Source of the DNA: Polychytrium aggregatum
Lineage: Eukaryota; Chytridiomycota; Chytridiomycetes; Polychytriales
Direction: 5' to 3'
Length of the DNA: 64,000 nucleotides
Assembly: GCF_025602895.1 (NCBI RefSeq)
Contig: NW_026516261.1
Span: 227,280-291,279, forward strand
Positions 52,825 to 62,125 of this stretch are shown piece after piece. Below the pieces are notes generated by a model. It was not told the DNA's origin, searched no databases, and saw nothing but the letters and a program-made list of their open reading frames with translations. The position numbers and the translations under genes were made by a program. How positions within the stretch are numbered: the stretch's first letter is position 1; each line of letters opens with the position of its first letter.

Positions 52825-52828
52825 TACC

Positions 52829-52850
52829 ACACACACACACACACACACAC
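52829..52850. repeat. (AC)11 microsatellite
   Basis: Eleven uninterrupted AC units just beyond the right arm of the foldback element. Confidence 0.95.
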
Positions 52851-52886
52851 CACCAGGGCTGCCTACCTGTACACACAATGAGCCCA

Positions 52887-53014
52887 GTCTCGCCATACCA
52901 CTGCAGGAAACCCACAAGCCTATAGCGATCACAGAGACAACGCAAAACCCAGCCCCTGCATCGAACCACCCAAAATGCAAGTCTCGCCACCCGCGCATCG
53001 CAACCAGGGATACC
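52887..53014. repeat. Direct repeat, copy 2 (128 bp)
   Basis: Second copy of 52321-52448. The two copies bracket the foldback element. Confidence 0.8.
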
Positions 53015-53380
53015 ACCAAGCACTCAGCACCCCAGACGGACACACGAATACGCGAGAACCAACCAACCCACCCAAACCACCCGACCCAACGAACAACACC
53101 GAACCCCAACGAACACCCAGATAGCCCAGATACCCAAAATACCCCAGATATGTAATCCGCCACACTGCGCACCCGAAAACCAAGCCACACCACCGTCTCC
53201 CTCAGCAACATAAAAGCAGCAGCATCCCCGCCTCCATCAGCAAATCCACTCTCACCCGAAGAACACCGCCTACCCCGACGACACCCAAGTACACCCAAGT
53301 ACTACAATTCCCACGACTACCCCGACTACTCCCAAGTACCCCACCAAACCCGACTCCCACGCCCAACCCGCCCCTCACAA

Positions 53381-53410
53381 CCCTAACCTAACCTAACCTA
53401 GGTTAACCTA
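53381..53410. repeat. Short CCTAA array with palindrome
   Basis: CCTAA repeats run into the palindrome TAACCTAGGTTA (53395-53406). It resembles a degenerate telomere-type repeat but is too short to call one. Confidence 0.6.
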
Positions 53411-53420
53411 ATTACCCACC

Positions 53421-53564
53421 CAATACACCAAATACACCGAATACACCAACTATAACTACTATAACGAATACACCTAATACACCAACTATAACTACTATAA
53501 CAAATACACCGAATATACCAAATACACCAAATATAACTACTATAACATATACACTTAATACACC
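53421..53564. repeat. AATACACCA / TATAACTACTATAAC minisatellite
   Basis: Nine-base AATACACCA-like units interspersed with three copies of TATAACTACTATAAC, starting at 53451, 53487 and 53532. The 36- and 45-bp spacings are both multiples of nine. Confidence 0.85.
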
Positions 53565-53725
53565 CCACCCCACCCCTCCCCACGTCCACCCCTACTACCC
53601 CGACTACACCAACCCTACCATCCCCCTCGTCTACCCCCTATACAATCGTATACGCCAACCCTACCGTCCTCTGCACCACCTCCCCACGTCTACCCCTACC
53701 CCTCCTCTTCCCTTAGGTTAGCCAG

Positions 53726-53770
53726 CTATACCGTTTTCCACATATCCGTCATCTCTCAAAAACGGTATAG
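53726..53770. other. 12-bp perfect hairpin
   Basis: CTATACCGTTTT (53726-53737) pairs with AAAACGGTATAG (53759-53770) around a 21-nt loop. It sits at the end of the C-rich tract; role unknown. Confidence 0.7.
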
Positions 53771-55035
53771 TTACCGATATACCCCTATACTACTGGTGCT
53801 TCTCTCGGGCCATGAAGGACAGGATACCACCGGCGACGATAGACTCGCCAGAAGTCAATCAAGATGATTCAGGATCACAGCGAGGACCACAGCGAGCATC
53901 TTTCGAGCACAGAGGATACGCACAGCAAGCTGATCGTCGGTGAGAAGCAGACGATGCCTCGGACCAGCCAGAGTTGCTGGATCGAACGAGACAGCCAACA
54001 TCACAGCAAGAATGCACAGCGAAGACCGAGCAGGGACTGTGGCAAGAGCACGAGCAGGATACGGACATTCTGCTGGTCCTGGCTGCAGGTAGCCTGCCTC
54101 AGAGACGGGGGCTGGGGACAGCCAGAGGCATCGATCAGCAGCCAATCTGAGGGAGGGACGAGTCCGGGGAACTGTTGGGCAGATGAGGGGAAAGGACAAT
54201 GGCGCGGCCATCCAAGGCGCGGATCGGGAGTTGAGATGCCTGCGAGCGAGTGAGCGAGCAAGCAGCTTGTGTCGACGGCAGCCGGGAATGTCAAGAACTG
54301 CCGGGCAGTACTGCAGGCAGCACGCCCGCTCGTCTGCGGCTCAGGTATGTGTATCTACAGCTGGCGAATGCAGCAGCGTCGACGCTGGGGAGCCAAAGTA
54401 TGTCGAGTTCAAGGCAGTCCCAGCAAACATGGTGTCGGGAATGAGTTCCCCGGCTCGCTCTGGCGGTGTCAATCTCACGGAATCAACCTCAACAGCAAAG
54501 AATCACCATCATGCAAGGGCCGAGGCGGCCGGTGTCTGTATCAGGCAACTCACTCACCCCCAGCACAAGTACCGACCAGCACAGGAAGTGCCGTGCATTC
54601 ATGACCAAGAGCATTCCAGCCAGCTGCCCCAGGAAATGGACCATTATGAACCCTGTATCTGCTCGGGACGGAGTCACCCGGATGTCTTGCTCGACAGGTG
54701 GCAGCCACAGTGCATTATGACATAGCTGACAGCTGACTGGCACAACGGACTGGCACAACTTCATATCGCAGCAGTGCAGAACGACCGGGATACCAATGGC
54801 AATGCTCTCACAGACGATGCATTTCTCCAAGGAACACTTCTTTCACCATCACCACCACCAGCAGCAGTGCATTCTATGCCACAACTTCGAAGATGCAACT
54901 GACCATCGGATGACGAATGAATGGATGGACGTATATTCGGGTCCAGAAACAAAAGTGGCCATCTGTCACATATATAGGGCTATCCTCACCATCCCTTTCC
55001 CCCCTGCTTTACTTGGTGGGCGGCGCCGAGCTTGT
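53771..55035. other. No supported gene
   Basis: Open frames here (for example 53864-54253 and 54183-54725) show no domain, no biased composition typical of protein and no splice structure I can defend. The segment includes the 3' flank of the F-box gene. Confidence 0.4.
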
Positions 55036-57288
55036 CTATGTCGTCCTCACCGAGCAAAAGTCGTTGAAATAGCGCTCGCCAAGGATAAAGTACGAGTTGA
55101 CGGGGTTCAGAGAAAGCACCTCATGGAACCCATCGAGAATGTCGGGATACACCTCGTCGCCCTGGGAGGTCATCAGGGTCAAGGCCGACAGGAAGGGCAG
55201 TCGCTCGATGGTCTCGGTCAGGGCGCTGCGAGAGATGGTATGCGGATCATCCGTCTGCCTCATGATGGCATCGTCTTCGCTGTCGTGGTCGAGGAGCTCC
55301 AAGCGAAGTGAGTGAAGAATCGGGGTCGACAAGGTGAGATGGCTCAACAGAGCATCGGAAACATCGCTGCTGGCGAGGTTGAGCGACAAGAGTCGTGGGC
55401 CGATGGCATCCAAGAACCTCAGAAGCACCTGGATATCATCGTGAACGCAAGTTCCCAAGGATATGCACTGGAGCCTTGGTAGGTACCGAGTAAACGCCGA
55501 ATACGCCGCGGCGGTGTCGAGCTCGGCCAAATCCACGTCGAGGACTCGCAGATTGTGTGCGTCCTTGCAAAGCGCCATGAGACCGTCGTTGGTCAGGGAC
55601 CAGTTGGGGTAAATCACCAGGGCCTCGAGCCTGGGCAGCAGCTTGGGCAGCGCAGTGAAGAGCTCGTCGTCGAGGTTCTCGCACGAGTTGATATCCAGAG
55701 CGATGATATTTGGGCAGTTCTTGCACAGCGTGATCATCTGCTCGGTGGTTACGAGGGACTCGGAGAGCTCGATTGCGCGCAGGTTGTCGCCAAGGGATTG
55801 TACAAGCAGATCCAGGAAGGTCGAATGTCCGCCACGCGGGCCGATGACGATCTCGTCCTCCTGGCCGAGATCAAGACACTGCATCTGTTTCAGGGACTGC
55901 ACGATCAGTTGCGAGTCGCTGATCGAGCTGGGCTGCATCTCGGTATACTCGGGCCCGGCCAGGACGGCTTGCAAGCCCACCAGCTTTGGACAGTGCTCGA
56001 AGAACGACTCGAGCTGGGAGAGGGCCAGGTCCATGCCCACCAAACAGAGCCTGCTGAGATTCGGCATGCACTTGGAGATCAGCGACAGGCCTTGGAAGGT
56101 CAGGCGCTGACGATAGTCGGTCATGGCATCCCGCAGACGGCCGTGGAATTGGACATGCATCTCACGGACAAAGTGAAGTGGCTCGACGTTTCTGCGAAAC
56201 ACAAACCGGTCGGCCGCTGTCAGGTCGGCTGCTGGCTGGGTGGCTCTGACACCGAGCGCAACTGAGCCGCTCGGGTCGTGGCGAGGGGCATACAAAGATA
56301 CCGGAGCTCCATGGGCACGGGGCAGCCCATTTTGGTGGTGCCGTCGCCGCAGTTTCTCGTTGGCCTGGTACCATATGCACCGAAGCGAGAACTTTTCGAG
56401 ATTCTCTGGGCTCCAGAGTACCGGCACGGCCCAGAGAATCGGAGTGGCGACTTGGTTCCAGTGTCGGTTGACCAGACAGCAGTTGGTCAGATTGAACTGG
56501 TGGTGCTTGAAGACAATGTTGGCAGAATGCGGTCGCAAGCCATCTGGGGCGAAGCGCTTCAGAATCAAATGGAGAATATCGGGCGGAAACGTTGCTGCCA
56601 ACGAGGGTGTTCTCCTGCTGCGCCGGATATCCTGGGACGCCGGTCGCATGGAAACAGCCGTGCTAGAGCTAGAGGCTGGTCGCGGCGGCGTGAGATGGAT
56701 GCTGTCGATGTCTCTGATGATGTGCCGTGAATCTTGATCGAGTTGCAGAGCCTGGTCGCTCGGACGTGGGACGCACAGGCCCGAAGGAGGTGGTGGATGG
56801 GCAATTTGGGCTGATGACGGAGTTTGCTGTGGAGTGGCGGCGGTGACGGTAGAGATGCTGTCGGTTGCCGCGATTGATGCTTGCGATACGCAACCATGGG
56901 CATCCCGAGAAACGGCTCCGCCCGGGGCTGGTGCCGGTGCCACTGCTGGCTCCTGAGGACCGGGTGGAATATTGGGATTCAGCTTCCACGACGGCGAGAC
57001 AATGTTGTCGGCCATGGGAAACACATCGAGACACATCTGGACGGCCGACAGGGCCGCCTCGACATCGAGGGAGCGCTGGAGCATGGGATACTCGGGCATG
57101 GCCATTAATGCCGGCTCAAGCATGTCAAGGTCGCTGCGGTACTCCTTCAGGATCTTCTGGCAGATGAACAGCACCGAAACAACGAGGTAGTGCGTTTCGG
57201 GGAACTCTCGGCGCATGTTGCGGCCAAAGGGATAGCGGACACTCGAGGTGGTCTCGAAGGGCTTCCATCGGGGCGAATCGCCGTCCAT
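55036..57288 (-). CDS. F-box / leucine-rich-repeat protein
   Basis: 750-aa single-exon frame, ATG at 57288. The N-terminal ~100 residues are predicted helical with no family recognised. Residues 105-230 are Pro/Ser/Ala-rich and probably disordered. An F-box-like domain at about 234-293 (FPPDILHLILKRF, then CCLVNRHWNQVATPILWAVPVLWS) would bind Skp1 in an SCF ubiquitin ligase. From about 400 to 710 there are irregular leucine-rich repeats (for example LSRLCLVGMD, IIALDINSCENL, LRVLDVDLAEL, LLSLNLASSDV) of the Grr1/Amn1 type, which would choose the substrate. The substrate is not deducible. Not linked to the transposons. Confidence 0.82.
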   Translation of the reverse strand: MDGDSPRWKPFETTSSVRYPFGRNMRREFPETHYLVVSVLFICQKILKEYRSDLDMLEPALMAMPEYPMLQRSLDVEAALSAVQMCLDVFPMADNIVSPSWKLNPNIPPGPQEPAVAPAPAPGGAVSRDAHGCVSQASIAATDSISTVTAATPQQTPSSAQIAHPPPPSGLCVPRPSDQALQLDQDSRHIIRDIDSIHLTPPRPASSSSTAVSMRPASQDIRRSRRTPSLAATFPPDILHLILKRFAPDGLRPHSANIVFKHHQFNLTNCCLVNRHWNQVATPILWAVPVLWSPENLEKFSLRCIWYQANEKLRRRHHQNGLPRAHGAPVSLYAPRHDPSGSVALGVRATQPAADLTAADRFVFRRNVEPLHFVREMHVQFHGRLRDAMTDYRQRLTFQGLSLISKCMPNLSRLCLVGMDLALSQLESFFEHCPKLVGLQAVLAGPEYTEMQPSSISDSQLIVQSLKQMQCLDLGQEDEIVIGPRGGHSTFLDLLVQSLGDNLRAIELSESLVTTEQMITLCKNCPNIIALDINSCENLDDELFTALPKLLPRLEALVIYPNWSLTNDGLMALCKDAHNLRVLDVDLAELDTAAAYSAFTRYLPRLQCISLGTCVHDDIQVLLRFLDAIGPRLLSLNLASSDVSDALLSHLTLSTPILHSLRLELLDHDSEDDAIMRQTDDPHTISRSALTETIERLPFLSALTLMTSQGDEVYPDILDGFHEVLSLNPVNSYFILGERYFNDFCSVRTT

Positions 57289-58314
57289 GACTTGGGATTC
57301 TCAGGTGCAGCGAAGGCGGAGTATCGGCAGGGAGGTTGGAGCGGGAGAGGATCCGTCAGAGGACTCGTTCGCGACAGCGGGTCGATAGCGATGGGGGCGG
57401 GGACCGGGCAGTAAGGCAGATGTTCACGAATCTCCAAGACGGAGCGGGGGTGCTGATGAGCGAGTGCGACAGCTGTCGACGAATGGGTGCGTGGATGTTG
57501 CCGAGAGGTTGCGTAGCCGTCGTTGAGCAACTCGGATCGAGAGACGGCCGATCTGGGTTGACAGAGGACCACCACGGAGTCAGAAGCGGTCGCTGCGGGG
57601 ACTGCAAGGTCGAGCTTGGGCACCGCGACCAATGCGAATTTGGAAGATGGGCGGCTGCGATGGCACCCGAATCCAGAGCAAGAGCGCTAGAGCGGGCGTT
57701 GGCAGCGCAGGCGTGAATCAATTGGAATCTTGGCAGCAGACGGCGGATCTGTTGCGGGCAACACGCCGCTACTTGGAAAGGGCGGTGTGGGACGGCGGTT
57801 GATTGGGAGAGCTGAGGTCGGCCTGCGATGGAGAAGGCCAGACAAAGGCAAGATCAAGTTCGGGACGGCCGCCGCTGGTTGCCGGTGAGGCTGGAGAAGC
57901 AAGCTGCAGCGCCGACAGATGGGGCTGGGAACAGAGGGGAGGGCGAGGGAGGATGGTCCTGGCGACCCCATCCTCTGCCGATCCAAAGGTGGGGCGGCCG
58001 CCGATTCCTGACACCAACAGCGGACCCGATGGACACCGGAAGCAACGTCAAAACGGGAAAGCGGCCATGGCCCAACCGCCCCAATGCAAAGGCGGGCCAC
58101 AGAAAGCCCGCCTGTGCCGTCATCTCCATCGCTGCGAAGGTACTGGCCCGACGGGAGGGACCCGTGGCAGACAGAAGAACATGTTACTGAGATGATGACT
58201 CTCATAGGCAGTGCTGGGAATGGTGACACCAAGGAAACGATCTGGCGGGTATGCCAAGTACAGCCTGGGAAACAGAGCTCTGTGGACGGACAACAACAGG
58301 GTCGAGCCATCCAC
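57289..58314. other. Intergenic, upstream of the F-box gene
   Basis: Several open frames on both strands (such as 57687-58310 minus) are low-complexity Pro/Ser/Arg products of GC-rich DNA; none resembles a protein family. Confidence 0.45.
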
Positions 58315-58366
58315 GGCCCTCAGACATGGCCCTCAGACATGGCCCTCAGACATGGCCCTCAGACAT
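58315..58366. repeat. Four perfect 13-bp tandem repeats
   Basis: GGCCCTCAGACAT repeated four times without change, followed by a partial fifth unit. Confidence 0.95.
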
Positions 58367-59077
58367 GGCTTTCGCCAGGCGACAGGCGCTGCTGAACAAA
58401 AAAGTGCTGGAGGGATCTCGCCACGGGACGCTCACCGACCAACCAGACTTGAGGAGGCCGCAAACAGTAGTTGCTGCTTCAATAGGCAGTATATGTAGTA
58501 GGCGTGAGGGAGCAAGAACCGGTGGGACCGTGCTCTGGGTTGGCAAAGAACGAACGCACAGCAAAAGAACGATGAAAACGGGCAGTAAGGAATCACGGCT
58601 GAGCAGGAAGGGGGACGGGGAGGAGGGGAGGAGGGACAAAAATCGGATTAGGTGGCACATGAAGCGGAGCAAAGTCATCGAAAAAGTCGTCAGGATGAAC
58701 ATGGGAGGAGGGGGGCTCAGCGACAAGAAGGACCCATGCCACTTGCGTGGCAGATGGGATGATAGGCACCGGCGACAGAAGCTTCTTGTCTGATGTAGCA
58801 CCAGTCCAAAAGAAAGGGCAAACGGTAGCGCGGTCGGAAGTTCCGGCCCTGCATCGGTGACACTGTGTCGAGGCGCGGCGAAGAGCCGGGCGGTTTCAGA
58901 GCTCAGGGGCCCCTAACGAGGCCGATGGGGCGGGTGACGGAAGAGGAGGAGGAGGAAGAAGAGAAGGGGGAGAGCGAAAAAAGAAATAACAGCAAAGAGT
59001 GGGAATGAATGAATGAAAGAATCACAACCTAACAGTCAACGCAGCCAAATGCATATGGAATGGGGGGGAACATCGGT
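58367..59077. other. Intergenic, 3' flank of the bZIP gene
   Basis: Purine-rich plus strand (GAGGAGGAGGAAG tracts near 58945-58985). Probably includes the 3' UTR of the bZIP gene. No gene recognised. Confidence 0.45.
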
Positions 59078-60275
59078 CTACTGATGGATGGCACCGCCTC
59101 GCATTCCAAAGTTGATCATGGCTCTATGAGATTCTGCTAGCTGAGCCTCCAGATGCTGGATCCTCGAGACGTATTCCTGCTCACGGGCAGCCCACGAGTG
59201 TCGCTCGTTCTCCAGGACGGCGAGCCGGATCTGGAGCTGGGACTTGTCGTTTTCGAGCAAAGACACCTGGTGTTCGAGCGAGTCGAGTCGCTGGATCTTG
59301 CGCTGGCGAGATCGACGAGCAGCCTCGGTGTTCTGATTGGCAGGCATATGATATCCACGGATGCAGCGATCGAACAGCGAGAAGATGAATGGTAGTGAAT
59401 CAGCGACCGGGAGAGAATGGCGAGATGGTGTGCAGACTCAACTGCCGGCGCAAAACATATCAGGGCGCAGACCGCTTGCTCGACGATGCGTCATTTCGAG
59501 GCAGCAAGCCAGAGTATGCGCGAGTGGGCGTGTCAAAAGCGGATGATCCAGAACGGAATCGATCCGAATACAGACTGGCATTCGCCAGGCAGCGAGCAGC
59601 GACCCCAGGCTCACGGCTCACCTTGATGCGCTTGGCGACGACGGGGTCGAGCGAGCTGGCATCGTCGCTCGAGAGGGAGCAGTCGGACGAGTTCAGCGGG
59701 CGCTTGCTAGCGAGACAAGAGGTCTTGGCGGTGGGGTTGAGCTCGGGAGAGGACATGACGTGCGAAGCCGTGATGAGCTCAGGGAAGGCAAGCTCGTCCG
59801 ACGAGTCCGAGGGCATGGAGGCCGTGGTCGGGATGACCGAGAGGGGAGGGGAAGGGTACAAGGACGGGGCGGAAAGATCGACGGTGGCGAGCTTGCCGGC
59901 ATCGGCAACGACGGCCCGGTCCTGCGTGGCCAGGAGCGAGGCGACAGGGGCGGCATCGTTGGGGCAGAGGTCGGAGTTGTTGGGCGAGAGCCAGGCAAAG
60001 TCGCCGTTGACGGCCTCGGTGAGGAGGGGGTCGTTGAAGAAGCTGTCGAGGTTCTTGATGTCCTCGGACGACAGCACGACATTGTCAAAGTTGAGGTCGT
60101 TGAGGTCGGCGAAGCTAAAGACGTCGGGGGACTGGTTCGGGGTGAAGGAGTCGAGGGTCGCCAGCGAGAACGAGGCCGTGGAGGGCGTGGAGACCTGCGG
60201 CTTCTCGAACTGGGCGCCCGTGTTGGGGAGCGAGGGGGTTGCCACTGAGGGCTTGATGGACTTGACGTAGCACAT
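59078..60275 (-). CDS. GCN4: Gcn4/CPC1-like bZIP transcription activator, two exons
   Basis: Exon 1 60275-59622 (218 codons, ATG at 60275), intron 59621-59333 (GTGAGC...CAG, 289 nt, phase 0), exon 2 59332-59078 (84 codons and stop); 302 aa in all. The splice joins KRIK to NTEAARRSRQRK, rebuilding the basic region typical of Gcn4 and CPC1 (NTEAARRSR). A leucine zipper follows (LDSLEHQVSLL...LQIRLAVL). The N-terminal half is Ser/Pro-rich with acidic-hydrophobic clusters (FADLNDLNFDNVV, IKNLDSFFNDPL) suited to activation. Gcn4-family proteins bind TGACTCA and switch on amino-acid biosynthesis genes during starvation. The frame stays open upstream of 60275, but that part is low-complexity and is left out. 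Confidence 0.85.
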
Positions 60276-60373
60276 TTGCGGGGAGCGAAGATGATTTTTC
60301 TGCTGAAAATCGATGGCCGAGGGAAGAGTAGGGTGGCGGGGGGCGGCAGGCAAGAAAAGCGCAAACGGACGGA

Positions 60374-60443
60374 GGGCGAGAGGGGCGAGAGCGGGGCGAG
60401 AGAGGCGAGAGAGGCGAGAGCGGGCCGAGAGCAGGCCGAGAGC
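60374..60443. repeat. GGCGAGA-type purine repeat in the bZIP leader
   Basis: Irregular GGCGAGA/GGGCGAGAG units, about 100-170 bp upstream of the bZIP start; a CT-rich strand in the transcript direction, as in many fungal leaders. Confidence 0.7.
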
Positions 60444-60902
60444 ACCGCTGCCACAAGGGGCGCCGAGAGCGTGTCTGTGTCCACGAGCGCGTCTCGCTGT
60501 GCGTCTCGCTGAGCGTCTCGCCCGGGCGAGTGATGCCTCTCGCGCAACTCTCTCTGTTCTCCCACAACTCTCGCTTGCTCTCCCTACAACCCTCGTCTCG
60601 CCCTCGGCCCAGCCACACACACACACATACACGCACACACGCATACGGATCGACACAGCACTGACTGTGGACTTTGTCGGCCATCCCTGTCGGCCTTCAA
60701 GCGCACACACCACAGCGTGGGCGCTAATCTCGGTGTCTGCGGCAGTGGGGACTGGCCACCGACGCACACAGCTGCCCTGCCGCCCAGCGTGTGCTCTGTG
60801 TCCGCCCCCCGACAAGGGCGTCGGTGCCAGCCCAAGCGCCAGAGATGCCTGTCTCCTGGTTGGACAAGGGCCGGCAGCCCATTGGCCGGCGTGTCGGGCC
60901 GC

Positions 60903-60909
60903 TGAGTCA
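60903..60909. promoter_or_regulatory. TGAGTCA, Gcn4/CPC1 consensus site
   Basis: A perfect Gcn4-type heptamer about 630 bp upstream of the bZIP start. Autoregulation through such sites is known for fungal cpc-1/cpcA genes. One heptamer could occur by chance. Confidence 0.4.
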
Positions 60910-60992
60910 CTTGACCCTCGCGTCTGGGGCACTCGTCGCGCTGTGCGGTATTTGTGGCCACTGCATGTGTTCCCGGCAGTCCCGCGTCCCAC

Positions 60993-62125
60993 CCACCCGA
61001 CGCGACGCTTCTGCTGGCGTCCAGACCAGCCGGCGGGTATCGGCGGATATCAGCAGGCAGGTGGTCGCATTGACTGAACAATGCTTGCATGTCCCATGGC
61101 CCAGTGGCGCAAACGCCCGTGCTTGTCGCCAGCACCCACATGTGCCTTTGCACTTGTGTCTGTGCGCCCGCATCTGGCTGCATCAACGGCCCGCTGTCCC
61201 TGTCGACTCGAGTCTCCTCTCCTCTCCGTTCCCACGCCTCGGGCAGTCTCGATCGCTTCCTGGTGGCTGCTTGGTCGCCTGCTGAATTCGAATGCCACCG
61301 GGACCCCGCTGCTGCACAACCTGTTGTTCTTGGGGTCTTGCGGTCCCGACCGAGACACCATGCGCCGCTCGGCCGCTGACCGCTGGTCGCCGGATGCTGG
61401 TCGCTGGTGGCTTCTCCCCCAAACGGCCGTATTTGTTTCGATGTTTCCGCTGGGCGGCCTCCGGAAACCATCGCCCCAGCCAACATCACTCTGGCCTTGA
61501 GCGAGCCGCTGTTGCTGCCGCAGGACCGAGGCAAGCCGATAGACTTCCCGCACCCACCCAACCAAATCAAGTGGCAGTCGCAGTATCGGCAGTTCCAAGA
61601 ACAGGGAATACAATTTTGACCTTGCGATTCAGGAGAGCCAAGGCCGGGACTGCTTTGGACTACTCGCACAACAGCAACAGCAGCCGCAGTATGTGTTGGC
61701 CAAGTGGCGCGCCCGCCCGGAACACGCGTCGGTCATCATGATGCATGGTGACTCTGGTCCGGAATATCTTTTTTTTTCTTGCCTCTTCGTCCACTCTTCC
61801 CAACACCTCCCTCTCGCCCAGCAAGGGACAATTGACCACAGAGTGGGCGCCTATTCTCCCCATGACCCCCGTCATCTGATCCCGTGCGACCGCATCAGCG
61901 CCCAGCCCAAGGACATGGTTTGGTCAAGTATGTCTCTGTAGACCCAAGCACGCCCGCTCGTCATGTCAACGTCGGCTGGAGCATGATTGCGCTGGGCCAG
62001 CCAATTGACACCGGCCGAGATCGGCCATATTGCATTCGTCGGGGTGCTGGCAAGGCCTGGAAAGCAACTGCGGACACGATCCTCCTTCAATGAGACGGCC
62101 AGCACTCCATCCGAACCGGCGGCGT
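60993..62125. other. Intergenic, between the bZIP promoter and the 3' end of the elongation factor gene
   Basis: GC-rich with overlapping open frames on both strands but no recognisable protein, RNA gene or repeat. It must contain the 3' UTR of the gene that ends at 62126. Confidence 0.4.

Noticed and set aside
53381-53410. True telomere
   Set aside because: Only a few CCTAA units, in the middle of continuous sequence with genes on the far side.
53864-54725. Open frames of 129 and 180 codons
   Set aside because: No domain, no splice pattern and no compositional support; most likely chance.
57687-58310. 207-codon minus-strand open frame and overlapping frames
   Set aside because: Ser/Pro/Arg low-complexity translation of GC-rich DNA; a non-ATG or weak start and no family resemblance.
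58315-58366. CRISPR-like array
   Set aside because: The 13-bp units are directly adjacent without spacers, in a eukaryotic context.
60276-60992. In-frame N-terminal extension of the bZIP gene
   Set aside because: The open extension is low-complexity and GC-driven, while the ATG at 60275 gives a normal-sized Gcn4-like protein.
60584-61669. 361-codon minus-strand open frame
   Set aside because: Overlaps several equally long frames on both strands in GC-rich DNA and matches nothing recognisable.
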